Of a stretch of 64,000 bases of DNA, positions 25,741 through 34,643 are shown in pieces. The position numbers and the translations under genes are program-made. Under the pieces are notes generated by a model. It saw only the letters and a program-made list of their open reading frames with translations, was not told where the DNA came from and made no database searches. Source of the stretch: CAWKOH01 sp963851245 (GTDB lineage: Bacteria > Actinomycetota > Acidimicrobiia > Acidimicrobiales > Palsa-688); assembly GCA_963851245.1 (NCBI GenBank), contig CAWKOH010000001.1, positions 496,001 through 560,000 on the forward strand, read 5' to 3'. How positions within the stretch are numbered: the stretch's first letter is position 1; the number at the start of each line of letters is the position of its first letter.

Positions 25741-25758
25741 GTCGATGTCGATATCAAC
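25741..25758. promoter_or_regulatory. Tandem-hexamer element, acyl-CoA synthetase side
   Basis: GTCGATGTCGATATCAAC contains GATGTC and GATATC in tandem. It lies 20 bases upstream of the start of the decayed synthetase operon on the minus strand. It is one of the best matches to an element that recurs before lipid operons in this window. The next copy, 159 bases away, faces the divergent acyl-CoA dehydrogenase gene. Confidence 0.6.
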
Positions 25759-25916
25759 TCGCGTCAAACGATAGCGGTCGAAACGGGACTTTGTCAATGG
25801 CTCGGTCCCTTACAGGTGCAGGGGCCAGAGCCGCTTCGGGGCGCCTCCCGTATGCATCCATGCTGTGCCTCCTCGATCGTGGCCGCGACACCTACGCGCC
25901 ACGCCCTAAAGGTGCA

Positions 25917-25936
25917 ATATCGATGTCGATGTCATA
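25917..25936. promoter_or_regulatory. Tandem-hexamer element before the fused acyl-CoA dehydrogenase gene
   Basis: ATATCGATGTCGATGTCATA contains a partial and two full hexamers (ATATC, GATGTC, GATGTC). A possible -10 box, TAAGAT, lies at 25938-25943, so the element would cover the region between -35 and -10. The ATG of the acyl-CoA dehydrogenase gene is at 25957. The arrangement suits a repressor site. Confidence 0.6.
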
Positions 25937-25956
25937 GTAAGATCGGGACCCTCGAT

Positions 25957-28116
25957 ATGATGAAGCAACAGGGGATACCGGACGATTCAGAACTCCACAT
26001 GCTCCGATTGAGCGCCCGGCGGCTCTTCGCCGACGAAGGCTCAATCGGTCAGGCCGCGGAAATGGGGCTCCTGAGTCTGCTCACCCCCGAGGACCAGGGT
26101 GGCGCCGGATGGCGCCCGGTGGAGGCCTGTGCGGTGGCGCAGGAGGCCGGTCGGGCTCTCGCGTCAATACCTTGGACCAACAATCTTATCGTCGCTGCCA
26201 CGCTGGCGGGAGACGAGCGATGGACCGATCTCATTCCACCGCTCCTGCAGGGTACGATTCACAGCGCCGTGGTGCGGTCGCGCCAAATCGTCGTGCAGGA
26301 CCGTGGCGAATCAGCATCCGCTCCGATCCCTGTCATCTGCGATGCGGCACCAGTCGTGTTGGTGGCCCTCGACAACGATATTGGCCCGCTGGCGATCGAC
26401 TGCCGGGGACACCGACCCACTTTCGAGCCGTCGTCGTTCATCGACACGACCAGAAGCGCCGGGATGCTGACCCTGTCGTCCGTTCGAGCGGAAGCCGTGG
26501 CGGGAGGGGACGTCGCCATCCTCAGCGACGCCGCGACTCTCGTCGCCTGTGCCGATTCTTTGGGGGCACTGTCGGGTACAGCCGAGTTGCTTCGAAGTCA
26601 TCTTTCCGACCGGCTGGCCTTCGAGCGGCCCATCGCCAGCTTCCAGGTCATTCAGCACCGACTCGCCGATCTGGCCGTGCTGGAGGCAGCGTGTGCGAGC
26701 CTCGTCCACCGGGCGTCTGTCGCACTCGCGGGGGGAGCCGCAAACGCGAGGACCCTCGTGAGTGCCACCCACTCGTACACGGTTCGGCACGTTACTACCG
26801 CCCTGGATGACTGCATCCAGTTGTCCGGTGGCATCGGCTTCACGTGGGAATACCCACCGCACCACGCCATGCGACGGGCCACAGCGAACGCCTTTGCCGT
26901 TCGTGGGGAATCTGATTCCCTCGACCGACTGAACTCGACTTGTCTATCGGAGCCCATTCCAGAGGCGGACCCGTTCCGGTCACGAACCCGCCAGGTGATA
27001 AGAGCACATGCGCCGTTCCAGTTTCGAGAGGGCCACCGGGCGCCCACCACCGAGACCGACGAGGCCGACCTCCGGGCGTGGTACCGGCTCCTGTACGAGC
27101 AGGGTCTGCTCGGCGCCTCATGGCCACCGCGGTGGGGCGGCGATCCGAGCCATCATCCGCTTCATGAGCTGATAGTCACAGAGGAGTTGATCCGGGCTAG
27201 GGCGCCCCGGGCCATAGATCAGGTGCAGCTGGCGAGCCACGTCCTCATCCGCTTCGGCACAGAAGAGCAGAAGTCTCGGTACCTACCGAAGATCAGATCC
27301 GCGGAGCACATATGGTGCCAGCTGTTCAGCGAACCCGATTGCGGAAGCGACCTAGCTGGAATCAAGGTCCGGGCCGAGAAGCGCAGTGACGGATCGTGGC
27401 TGGTGAGCGGCCAGAAGACCTGGACCACCGATGCCCACTGGGCCCAGATGGGGCTCGCCCTGTTGAGGACCTCCCACGTCGAACGCCGCCACGACGGGAT
27501 CACCGCCTTCCTCGTGCCGATGGACTCGCACGGACTGGAGGTCCGGCCCAAGAGGACCATGGGAGGAGCATTCGACTTCAACGATGTCTTCTTCGATGGT
27601 GTGGTCCTGGGCCCACAACAGGTCATCGGCACCGTCGGGCAGGGCTGGTCGGTCGCCATGTCGGGCCTCGAGATGGAGCGCTTCGGCGTAGGGGGCAACG
27701 TGCTCTTGCTGGACCTCCTGCTGGCTGATCTTGTCGAGGTCGCCGACACGGTGGTCATCGACGATGCCTCCGCCACCGTCAGTCGCGACGTTCGGCGCGA
27801 CATCGCGATGCTCATCTCGGACGCACAGGCGGCCCGAGCGTTCGTCGCCAATCACGTCGAGCACGCCCTCGCTCAGACCGAAGAGCCCGCCGACGCCTCG
27901 ATCGCCAAGATCCTCTACAGCGAGACCTACAACCGGATCGCCCGGTATGGATCGGAACTAGTTGCTGAACACCTCCCCGTTCCTCCTGATGTCGAGGAAC
28001 AGGCCCAGAGGCTGCAGGATGCTTGGCTTTGGTCACGCGCCCTGACGATTTCCGGTGGCACGTCGGAGGTCATGCGCAACATCATCGCCAAGCGCCGGCT
28101 AAGGCTGCCCCAGTGA
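25957..28116 (+). CDS. Double-domain acyl-CoA dehydrogenase
   Basis: The 719-residue protein is two acyl-CoA dehydrogenase units in one chain. The first (about 1-340) is degenerate but keeps the segment LAFERPIASFQVIQHRLADL and an IQLSGGIGFTWEYPPHH helix. The second (about 360-719) has the full FAD/substrate motif LFSEPDCGSDLAG near residue 456, the strand WTTDAHWAQMGLALLRTS and the C-terminal GGTSEVMRNIIAKRRL. Fusions of this kind replace the alpha-beta pairs used for bulky acyl-CoAs. ATG codons at 25957 and 25960 are equivalent; there is no strong ribosome binding site. A tandem-hexamer element lies 20 bases upstream. Confidence 0.88.
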   Translation: MMKQQGIPDDSELHMLRLSARRLFADEGSIGQAAEMGLLSLLTPEDQGGAGWRPVEACAVAQEAGRALASIPWTNNLIVAATLAGDERWTDLIPPLLQGTIHSAVVRSRQIVVQDRGESASAPIPVICDAAPVVLVALDNDIGPLAIDCRGHRPTFEPSSFIDTTRSAGMLTLSSVRAEAVAGGDVAILSDAATLVACADSLGALSGTAELLRSHLSDRLAFERPIASFQVIQHRLADLAVLEAACASLVHRASVALAGGAANARTLVSATHSYTVRHVTTALDDCIQLSGGIGFTWEYPPHHAMRRATANAFAVRGESDSLDRLNSTCLSEPIPEADPFRSRTRQVIRAHAPFQFREGHRAPTTETDEADLRAWYRLLYEQGLLGASWPPRWGGDPSHHPLHELIVTEELIRARAPRAIDQVQLASHVLIRFGTEEQKSRYLPKIRSAEHIWCQLFSEPDCGSDLAGIKVRAEKRSDGSWLVSGQKTWTTDAHWAQMGLALLRTSHVERRHDGITAFLVPMDSHGLEVRPKRTMGGAFDFNDVFFDGVVLGPQQVIGTVGQGWSVAMSGLEMERFGVGGNVLLLDLLLADLVEVADTVVIDDASATVSRDVRRDIAMLISDAQAARAFVANHVEHALAQTEEPADASIAKILYSETYNRIARYGSELVAEHLPVPPDVEEQAQRLQDAWLWSRALTISGGTSEVMRNIIAKRRLRLPQ

Positions 28117-28187
28117 CCCCACCTCATCGACTTACTTCCCCCCCTTGGCCCCAGAAGGCCCTTGCGCAGATGGAACGGACATTTCTA

Positions 28188-28203
28188 GATTGATATCAAT
28201 GTC
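28188..28203. promoter_or_regulatory. Hexamer element overlapping the next dehydrogenase start codon
   Basis: ATTGATATCAAT at 28189-28200 is a perfect 12-base palindrome whose last two bases begin the ATG of the acyl-CoA dehydrogenase gene at 28199; with the following GTC it also reads GATATC-AATGTC in hexamer register. If it is an operator, binding would block initiation directly. It may be a fortuitous match. Confidence 0.45.
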
Positions 28204-29353
28204 TTCTTCAATCGTGGTGCCCGATGTCGACCCCGCTGTCGATGTAGCCACCTTCGCCTCACGGTTCGAGGGGTGGCTCGACCTTGATCCACCGGAGCTC
28301 CTGGGGGCGGCCTCTCCGCAGCCCACGACAGATTCACAAATGGGCGCCATGCGGCGACTCATGGCGTCGCTCTTCGAGCATGGGTGGAATCGTTACGGAT
28401 GGCCGGAGGCAGCCGGAGGTCAGGGCGGGTCGATTCTTCATCGAGCCGCCATGTGGGAGAGTCTGGCCCGTCACGGCGTCAGAGGAATGGCCGCCTTCGA
28501 GCATCTCGAAGTGCTGGGACCAACGCTCGTCGCCATGGCCCCCAGCAACTTCCTCGCGCAGGTGTTTCCGCACTTCTTGGACGGAAGCGAGACGTGGTGT
28601 CAAGGGTTCTCCGAACCCGATGCCGGCTCTGACCTGGCCTCGTTGCGAACCCGGGCCGTACCGGTAGACGGCGGATACCTGATCACGGGTCGAAAGATCT
28701 GGACCAGCTGGGCTCGCTTCGCGACGTGGTGCCTGGTTCTGGCCCGCACAGGCACAGTAGAGGCCCGTCATCGAGGTATCAGCGCACTGGTCGTCGATCT
28801 TCGATCGCCCGGCGTGACTGTCCGGAGCCTGCGCCAGGCCAACGGGGGGGACGAGCTGGCCGAGGTCACATTCGACGACGTCTACGTACCCGCCGGCCGG
28901 CTTATCGGGGCCGAGCACGAGGGATGGTCGGTGGCGATGCACATCCTGAGCCACGAGCGAGGTACTTTCGCCTGGTTCCGGCAATGCTTCCTTCACCAGG
29001 CGCTCGAAGGGCAGCTCGAGGTAGCCACCCCCGACGGCGACGGATTGCTGGCCGACGCACTGCTGGACCTGGCCAGTGTGCGCGCCATGAGCACCGCCGC
29101 CCTGGAAGCCCATGACCACGGCTCGCCGCTGGGGCCGCGGGCCGCCTTCACGAAGCTTCTATTATGCGCCGCTGAGCAGCAGCTGTACGACTGGATCTTC
29201 GCCACCGAACCGGGCATCGCGTCCGGGCCACTGGACGAATCCTCCGCCGCAATCAGGTCTGATTACCTGTTCTCTCGGATAGTCACCATCTACGGGGGCT
29301 CGCAGCAGATGCAGCTCGACACAATCGCCAAGCAGGTCCTCCGTCTCCCGTGA
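28199..29353 (+). CDS. Acyl-CoA dehydrogenase (catalytic-type subunit)
   Basis: The 384-residue protein is a full acyl-CoA dehydrogenase: QGFSEPDAGSDLASL for FAD and substrate binding, ITGRKIWTSWARFATWCLVL for the middle beta domain, DELAEVTFDDVYVPAGRLIG, and the C-terminal YGGSQQMQLDTIAKQVLRLP. Its stop overlaps the start of the following smaller dehydrogenase, the usual layout for alpha-2-beta-2 heteromeric enzymes of steroid-type side chains. It should introduce an alpha,beta double bond in a bulky acyl-CoA. A palindromic hexamer element covers its start codon. Confidence 0.9.
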   Translation: MSSSIVVPDVDPAVDVATFASRFEGWLDLDPPELLGAASPQPTTDSQMGAMRRLMASLFEHGWNRYGWPEAAGGQGGSILHRAAMWESLARHGVRGMAAFEHLEVLGPTLVAMAPSNFLAQVFPHFLDGSETWCQGFSEPDAGSDLASLRTRAVPVDGGYLITGRKIWTSWARFATWCLVLARTGTVEARHRGISALVVDLRSPGVTVRSLRQANGGDELAEVTFDDVYVPAGRLIGAEHEGWSVAMHILSHERGTFAWFRQCFLHQALEGQLEVATPDGDGLLADALLDLASVRAMSTAALEAHDHGSPLGPRAAFTKLLLCAAEQQLYDWIFATEPGIASGPLDESSAAIRSDYLFSRIVTIYGGSQQMQLDTIAKQVLRLP

Positions 29354-30339
29354 TGGGCCCGTTCACCGAATCCGACGACGCATTCCTGACTGCTTCTTGC
29401 AGCGCCTTGAGAAGTGGTGACGACGCTCTAGCCAGCCTCGGTTGGGGAGATCTCCTCCCCTATTTCGACCAGGACCGCGATGCCCGAAAGGCCGTCTTTG
29501 CCATCTTCCGCGCCCAGGGCCGCGAGCTGGTCACCACTAGCGCTTTGGCCACGTTGATGGCCCACCCATACACTCCTGCCACGAACGAGAAGGAGGTGCC
29601 GGTAGCTGCAGCCATCGAGATCAAGTCACGCCGCGGAGGCCCCCGGACCGTTGTCATGGGTCGACCCGCCCGAGGCAAGGTCCTCATCGACCGGCCCCGA
29701 CGGGGCGCTGGCCTGGTTGATGTCGACGCCGCCGAATTCCACCCCATCGATCTGCCAGGTAGGCTGGGTCTCCACACCGTTGATGTCGATATCAACACCG
29801 TTGCCGTAACGATCCCGGAATCCGAAGCAGCCACTCTTCGCGCCAGAAGCCTATCTCTGGGTCGGGTCGCACTGGCCTTCGACCTCCTGGGGGCGGCGGA
29901 ATCTGCTCTAGCCCTGGCCGTGGAGCATGCCGGGAACCGTGAGCAGTTCGGCCAACCTATAGGCCGCTTTCAAGCTGTTCGACATCTACTCGCGGCGGCC
30001 CGGGTCGACTGCGCCGCCGTCCAGGCCGTGGCCGAACAAGCGGCCATGCAAGAAAGGTGTCTGCCCGCCGCCTACGACAAGGTAGTGAAGGCCGTAGCGG
30101 GCCGTAACTGCCGGCGTGTCTGTGAGCGAGCGTTGCAAGTGCTAGGCGGAATCGGATTCACCACCGAACACCCCCACCATCACTTCCATAGTCGGGTGCT
30201 CACCCTGGACACCCTCCTCGGCTCCGCCACCGCCCTGGCCCACGACCTAGCTGTACATTCCCGGGCGGCTGGTGTGCCGATTCCAGCTATCTCCTTGACC
30301 GGCCCTACCTTGGGAAGCCTGGCCGATCTGGCCCAGTAG
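29350..30339 (+). CDS. Acyl-CoA dehydrogenase-like partner subunit
   Basis: This 329-residue protein is shorter and more divergent than its neighbour. It lacks a clear FSEP-type motif in the N-terminal half but keeps the C-terminal helices: REQFGQPIGRFQAVRHLL and ALQVLGGIGFTTEHPHHH. Such proteins pair with a complete dehydrogenase as the second subunit of a heterotetramer, contributing part of the FAD site. The GTG at 29350 overlaps the previous stop; an ATG follows one codon later. A hexamer-like sequence at 29779-29796 lies inside its coding region. Confidence 0.85.
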   Translation: MMGPFTESDDAFLTASCSALRSGDDALASLGWGDLLPYFDQDRDARKAVFAIFRAQGRELVTTSALATLMAHPYTPATNEKEVPVAAAIEIKSRRGGPRTVVMGRPARGKVLIDRPRRGAGLVDVDAAEFHPIDLPGRLGLHTVDVDINTVAVTIPESEAATLRARSLSLGRVALAFDLLGAAESALALAVEHAGNREQFGQPIGRFQAVRHLLAAARVDCAAVQAVAEQAAMQERCLPAAYDKVVKAVAGRNCRRVCERALQVLGGIGFTTEHPHHHFHSRVLTLDTLLGSATALAHDLAVHSRAAGVPIPAISLTGPTLGSLADLAQ

Positions 30340-30560
30340 TAGTAAACCAAGCATTCTCGGCCTCCACCGACGACACGATCTGGTCCAGCCCGTTCTCCCG
30401 CATGTAGACGAGCGTGTCCGCAATGAAGTTCACGTGCTGATCGATGGCCATGATCATGCTGGTCAGCGCGGAGGGGCATCCCGGCCTGGTGATGGTAAAG
30501 ACGATCGGGAACCCAGCAACGCCCACACCGAGGTAGGCCGACCGAATGGTTGGGCGTAGC
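30305..30560 (-). pseudogene. C-terminal fragment of a Baeyer-Villiger-type flavin monooxygenase
   Basis: The frame reads YLGVGVAGFPIVFTITRPGCPS then IDQHVNFIADTLVYMRENGL, a recognisable C-terminal segment of Baeyer-Villiger and 4-hydroxyacetophenone monooxygenases, which normally have PNLF-xxxGPGSPS-xxxN. The FAD and NADPH domains upstream are missing, and the last 50 or so residues are lost. It lies just downstream of an intact acyl-CoA synthetase gene and converges with the dehydrogenase. An N-terminal fragment of the same type of enzyme lies at 36229. Confidence 0.65.
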
Positions 30561-30605
30561 GATCATCCGGGACTGGATTCGCTACCGGAGTCCGCCCTTT
30601 GGCAC

Positions 30606-32276
30606 TCAGCTGGACGTCGACCCATCTGTGTCGTCGCCCAGCAGATATCGGAGCGGTTTGCCCAGCGCATTGTGGGGGATGGTGTCTCGGAATGCGACCT
30701 GGGCCGGAACCTTGAATGGGGCTAGGGCGGATGCCACCCACGCCTGGAGGGTGTCGGCGTCCACTCCGCTTTCGGGGCGTCGGACTACCACTGCTCGCAC
30801 CACCTCGCCGAGGACCCGGTCGGGCACTCCGACCACCACCGCCTCGGCCACGTCGGGGTGGGCCATCAGACGGTCCTCTATCTCGCGGGGGTAGATGTTC
30901 TCGCCGCCGCGGATTATCAGGTCGCTGCGACGACCTTCTAGCACGAGAAGGTCCGCTTCGATGCGACCGAAGTCGCCGGTGCGATACCAACGGTCCCGGT
31001 CGAGGACCGCGTCGGTGGCTTGGCGGTCACCCTCGTATCCGAGGAACACCGAGGCGCTGCGGATGTGGATCTCGCCGGTCACGCCGTCGTCGGCCGGCTG
31101 GTCGCGCAAGGTGTCCCACACCCGCAGCTCAGCTCCGGGAGATGGCCGGCCTACGCAGCCCGGCTGGGATAGCACCTCGTCGAGGTAGGCTGACGCGCCG
31201 GTGCCGTTAGTCTCGGTCATTCCGAATCCGACCACAATGCCGGGGGCGACTTGCGGCCAGACTTCCAGGAGGCGGCGCAGCAGATCGTGGGAGACGAATG
31301 ACCCGCCGAAGGCGATCGAGCGCAGGCTCGACAGGTCGCGGCGGCGGGCCGAGGGCGCTTCGAGCAGCTTCCACCCCTGGGTGGGGACCAGCCTCCACGC
31401 CGTCACCGCATGCTGCTCGCTCAGGCTGAGATGCTCTTCCGCGGACCACCGTCCCGGCGGTCTCATGTACACCAGCTTGGTACCAACAGCCACAGAAGCC
31501 ACGGCCTGGCTGTTCAAGCCCGATATGTGGAACATGGGCGTGGCGGCGATCTCGCACGAACGGCCCGGTGACCGACCGGACATGGCGGTGCGCAGCGCGA
31601 TCGACTGGATCCAGTTGATGTTGTTGCGGTGGCTCAGCACCGCGGCCTTCGGGCGGCCTGTGGTGCCGCTGGTGAAGAGGATGACGAACGGATCGTCCTC
31701 GTCGATCGGCGTGGACGGCAGGGACATGTCGCTCCCGGACCAGGCTTGTGGGACTTCGTCGAGGTCGAAGCGGGGCAGTCCCGGCAGCCGGCCTTCTACA
31801 CGGGCCAGGTGGGTCCCGTCGCCGATCAGCAGCTTCGGGCGGGTGAGGGAGATGCCGTACTCCATCTCGGGACCGGTCCACCACCCGTTCAGGCCGATGA
31901 CGGTCGCTCCTGCCGCCACGACTGCCCACGCCGCGATCACGTGCTCGTAGCTTGTAGCGGCGGCCAGCGCGACCCTGTCGCCGCGGCCGACACCGAGCTG
32001 GCCGAGGACCGCCGCGGTCCCGGCGATCAGCGAGGCGGCCTGGGAGAAGGTCACCTCCCCATCCGGATGGACCAGCCAGGGGTCGTCCCCGAAGGTCGCC
32101 ACACCACTTTCGAGGAGGGCCCGGAGGTGGGGTAGGCGCCGGGCGAATACCGTCTGGCGGGCGCCGAGCACGACCTGCTCGACCATCTCGAACGGGCCGC
32201 CCGGGCCCATCAGCTCCTGTCGGCGGTCCTCAGCAACCGACGGGCCGGGCTCCCACGACAGGGTGGTGGCGGTCAC
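30606..32276 (-). CDS. AMP-forming acyl-CoA synthetase (FadD-type)
   Basis: The 556-residue protein carries the full motif series: LFTSGTTGRPKAAVLSHRNN, GFGMTETNGTG, RWYRTGDFGRIE with ribose-binding Asp, LEGRRSDLIIRGGENIYPRE and the Lys segment HNALGKPLRYLLG. It should form an acyl-CoA from a long-chain or complex acid. It starts at a GTG (32276) and lies 66 bases downstream of a kinase-like gene on the same strand, so the two are probably co-transcribed. The downstream monooxygenase fragment suggests the operon was once longer. Confidence 0.92.
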   Translation of the reverse strand: MTATTLSWEPGPSVAEDRRQELMGPGGPFEMVEQVVLGARQTVFARRLPHLRALLESGVATFGDDPWLVHPDGEVTFSQAASLIAGTAAVLGQLGVGRGDRVALAAATSYEHVIAAWAVVAAGATVIGLNGWWTGPEMEYGISLTRPKLLIGDGTHLARVEGRLPGLPRFDLDEVPQAWSGSDMSLPSTPIDEDDPFVILFTSGTTGRPKAAVLSHRNNINWIQSIALRTAMSGRSPGRSCEIAATPMFHISGLNSQAVASVAVGTKLVYMRPPGRWSAEEHLSLSEQHAVTAWRLVPTQGWKLLEAPSARRRDLSSLRSIAFGGSFVSHDLLRRLLEVWPQVAPGIVVGFGMTETNGTGASAYLDEVLSQPGCVGRPSPGAELRVWDTLRDQPADDGVTGEIHIRSASVFLGYEGDRQATDAVLDRDRWYRTGDFGRIEADLLVLEGRRSDLIIRGGENIYPREIEDRLMAHPDVAEAVVVGVPDRVLGEVVRAVVVRRPESGVDADTLQAWVASALAPFKVPAQVAFRDTIPHNALGKPLRYLLGDDTDGSTSS

Positions 32277-32342
32277 GTCGGAGCGCCGCCGAGACGGAGG
32301 CAGACCACGAAACGGAACAGCGTCATCGTCGCTTGCGTCCGG

Positions 32343-33401
32343 TCATGATGTTCTGGCGTCGAGTCTGCTGGTCAGCAAGCCGATCACATCGAGATCGATG
32401 ATGGCTTGGGTGATTCGTACCACGGAGGACTGGGCTACCTCGGATGGGTGCCATTTGGAGCCCATGGCGGCGGTGGTGGTCGCGGCCAGCCACGAGTAAG
32501 CCACGAAGAGACGGTACTGCTCATAAGCCAGGTCGTGTTCGAGCGTCACGCCGTGTGTCGATAGATTGGCCCGGTAGTGGTCGATGAGCTCGAACTCGTA
32601 GGCGCGACGTCTTTCAGTCGGCAGGGCGTTGCAAACGAAATAGGCGACGTCACGCATGCCTGCCGCCTGACAGGCGACAGCCCAGTCGTAGAAGCCGACT
32701 GTGGAGCCATCGAGGAAGAGGTTGCCGATGTGATCGTCACCATGGAGCAGGGTAATATCACCTTCATTCCATAGCTCTCCCAGATCCTGGTAGCGGCTCA
32801 GGTAGAGACGAGCCATCTGCTCGAACTCGGGGGGGAGGTCGCCGGCGAACTGCTCAACCGCAGACTGCACCATCTCGGCGAGACGCCCCATCCGCTGATT
32901 CTGGTGGGCCCCGCCACCGGCCCCAAGGGCCCGGTAGCGCAGCCACGGGATGTCACGCCCCCAAAACGGGGCGTGGAGCTTAGGAAGCTCGTCTACGAGG
33001 GATTCAGCGATAGCGATGACGTCGACGTCGTCGGCAGTGGGGAATCGGCACCCAGAGGCGGCGAGGTCCTCGAGTACCATGATGAATGACCCGTCCTCAG
33101 CGTCGTAGGAGGAATGCCACACGCGGGGAATTCGGATGTCGAGCTCGCTTGCGAGTTCCGCGTACAATCGGGCCTCGATTACGCCCATTCCTATCATTCG
33201 GACGTATTCGCGCTGGTCAGCGTCAAAGGGCTGCAGCTTGACGAAGACCGTGTCAGGAACTCCAACACTTCCGGTCAGCTGCAGCCGCGCCCGGCCAGTC
33301 GTACCCGAATGCGCGTCGATCACCGTTACTGAGGACACGTGGGCCCCGAGGGCTTCGCTCAGCCATCTCGGGGTGAGCTCTGCGATCGTCGCTGGTGTCA
33401 T
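32343..33401 (-). CDS. Aminoglycoside-phosphotransferase-like small-molecule kinase
   Basis: The 352-residue protein has the kinase-like fold of APH/choline-kinase enzymes: FVKLQPF for the ATP-anchoring lysine, FIMVLEDLAASGCRF hinge, the catalytic loop LLHGDDHIGNLF and VGFYDWAVAC with the magnesium-binding Asp. Enzymes of this group phosphorylate hydroxyl groups on drugs, sterols or lipids; the substrate is not predictable. It precedes an acyl-CoA synthetase gene, as other members do in actinobacterial lipid clusters. Two relatives are at 50080-51073 (decayed) and 60266-61435. Confidence 0.87.
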   Translation of the reverse strand: MTPATIAELTPRWLSEALGAHVSSVTVIDAHSGTTGRARLQLTGSVGVPDTVFVKLQPFDADQREYVRMIGMGVIEARLYAELASELDIRIPRVWHSSYDAEDGSFIMVLEDLAASGCRFPTADDVDVIAIAESLVDELPKLHAPFWGRDIPWLRYRALGAGGGAHQNQRMGRLAEMVQSAVEQFAGDLPPEFEQMARLYLSRYQDLGELWNEGDITLLHGDDHIGNLFLDGSTVGFYDWAVACQAAGMRDVAYFVCNALPTERRRAYEFELIDHYRANLSTHGVTLEHDLAYEQYRLFVAYSWLAATTTAAMGSKWHPSEVAQSSVVRITQAIIDLDVIGLLTSRLDARTS

Positions 33402-33802
33402 GTCCCGTCCCCTTGCGCGAGTCTCCGCTGGTCGGTCGAATGGCTAGGCCTGTTAGCGGACCTCACCCGATTCTCGCACGGGGAGTCAGATGATGCCATA
33501 TCTCGGCATTGCCCTAGGGAAGGCATGCTCGTACAGGCCGTAGCCCACGTGGGCCATCGTACTCGAAGCGCCCGGCGTGGGTCGACGTCCCTGCCACAAC
33601 CCGGTACACGAATCCCTTCCGGATTTCGCCGCCGAGTGGCACCAGACCTATGACTCCGGCCCCGATGTAACCTCCTGGTACGGCACAACCGCCGCTAGTC
33701 TTCCGGCTTCCAGTGGGCCGACACCATAAGTTGGAGAAGAATCTTCATGTCGGTCGGCTCCGACTGATCGGTTTCTCCTACAGCTACGAAAGGGAGCGCG
33801 GT
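33402..33802. other. Divergent intergenic region without a recognised gene
   Basis: About 400 bases separate the divergent kinase and crotonase genes. Short frames occur in all phases but none carries family features. No tandem-hexamer element or clear palindrome was found. The crotonase ribosome binding site (AAAGGGAG) lies at its right end. Confidence 0.5.
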
Positions 33803-34594
33803 ATGGCCGATAAGCCGGGCGAGGCGGTCCTATACGAGGAGATTGCTGATCACGTCGCCTTGGTGACCCTCAACCGCCCCGAGAAGCGCAACGCGGTGAA
33901 CGAGGCTGTCACGCTGGGGTTGGACGCTGCGGTGAAACGGGCGGAGGCGGACATCCGCATCAGAGCAGTCATCTTGACCTCTTCACACGAGAAAGTGTTC
34001 TGCGCCGGCGCGGACTTGGCGGTAGTCGCGGCAGGCGATGCCCGCACTCGGCTGTCAACCCGTGATGGTGGATTTGCGGGCTTTGTTGATCACCCGCGTC
34101 GAAAGCCGTGGATCGCCGCGGCTCAGGGGAGCATTGTGGCGGGTGGGCTGGAGATCTGCCTGGCGTGCGATCTGATGCTGGTGGCCGAGGGCTCGCAGCT
34201 CGGCCTGCCGGAGGTCAAGCGTGGCCTCATCGCCGGCGCCGGCGGCGTCACGCGCCTAGCCAAGGCTGTACCGCGTGCCATCGCGCTCGAGATGATCGCG
34301 ACCGGTCGTCCCATCGACGCCCGCCGGGCGTACGAAATCGGCCTGGTCAACCGAGTGGTTCCCTCCGAGCAGTTGATGGACGCAGCCATCGCTTTGGCTG
34401 CCGAAATCGCTGCCAACGCGCCGCTGGCCGTCTGCGGCGCCATTCGGGTCGCCAAGGCCGCCCAGATACTGCCCGACGCGGAGGCCCGCGAGCTGACCGA
34501 GGCAGCTCTCGAGGAGATCCGGAGCAGCGAAGACTTCAAGGAAGGGCCCCGAGCCTTCGTGGAAAAGCGCTCCCCCCTGTGGACCGGACGATAG
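33803..34594 (+). CDS. Enoyl-CoA hydratase/crotonase family protein
   Basis: The 263-residue protein shows the crotonase layout: VALVTLNRPEKRNAVN at the start, FCAGADLAVVA oxyanion loop, GSIVAGGLEICLACD with the second oxyanion glycine, and LPEVKRGLIAGAGGVTRL. One catalytic Glu position aligns with LPEVKRG. It should hydrate an enoyl-CoA in beta-oxidation. The ATG at 33803 has AAAGGGAG 6-7 bases upstream. The thiolase-like gene follows 49 bases later on the same strand. Confidence 0.9.
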   Translation: MADKPGEAVLYEEIADHVALVTLNRPEKRNAVNEAVTLGLDAAVKRAEADIRIRAVILTSSHEKVFCAGADLAVVAAGDARTRLSTRDGGFAGFVDHPRRKPWIAAAQGSIVAGGLEICLACDLMLVAEGSQLGLPEVKRGLIAGAGGVTRLAKAVPRAIALEMIATGRPIDARRAYEIGLVNRVVPSEQLMDAAIALAAEIAANAPLAVCGAIRVAKAAQILPDAEARELTEAALEEIRSSEDFKEGPRAFVEKRSPLWTGR

Positions 34595-34643
34595 ACGGCC
34601 GAGGTTGTGTGCAGATCCGGGTTGGAAAGAGAAGGACATGCGG

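Noticed and set aside
29779..29796. GTTGATGTCGATATCAAC, an almost exact match to the tandem-hexamer element
   Set aside because: It lies deep inside the coding sequence of a dehydrogenase-like protein and encodes VDVDIN; it may be coincidental, so it is not counted as an operator, although an internal site cannot be excluded.
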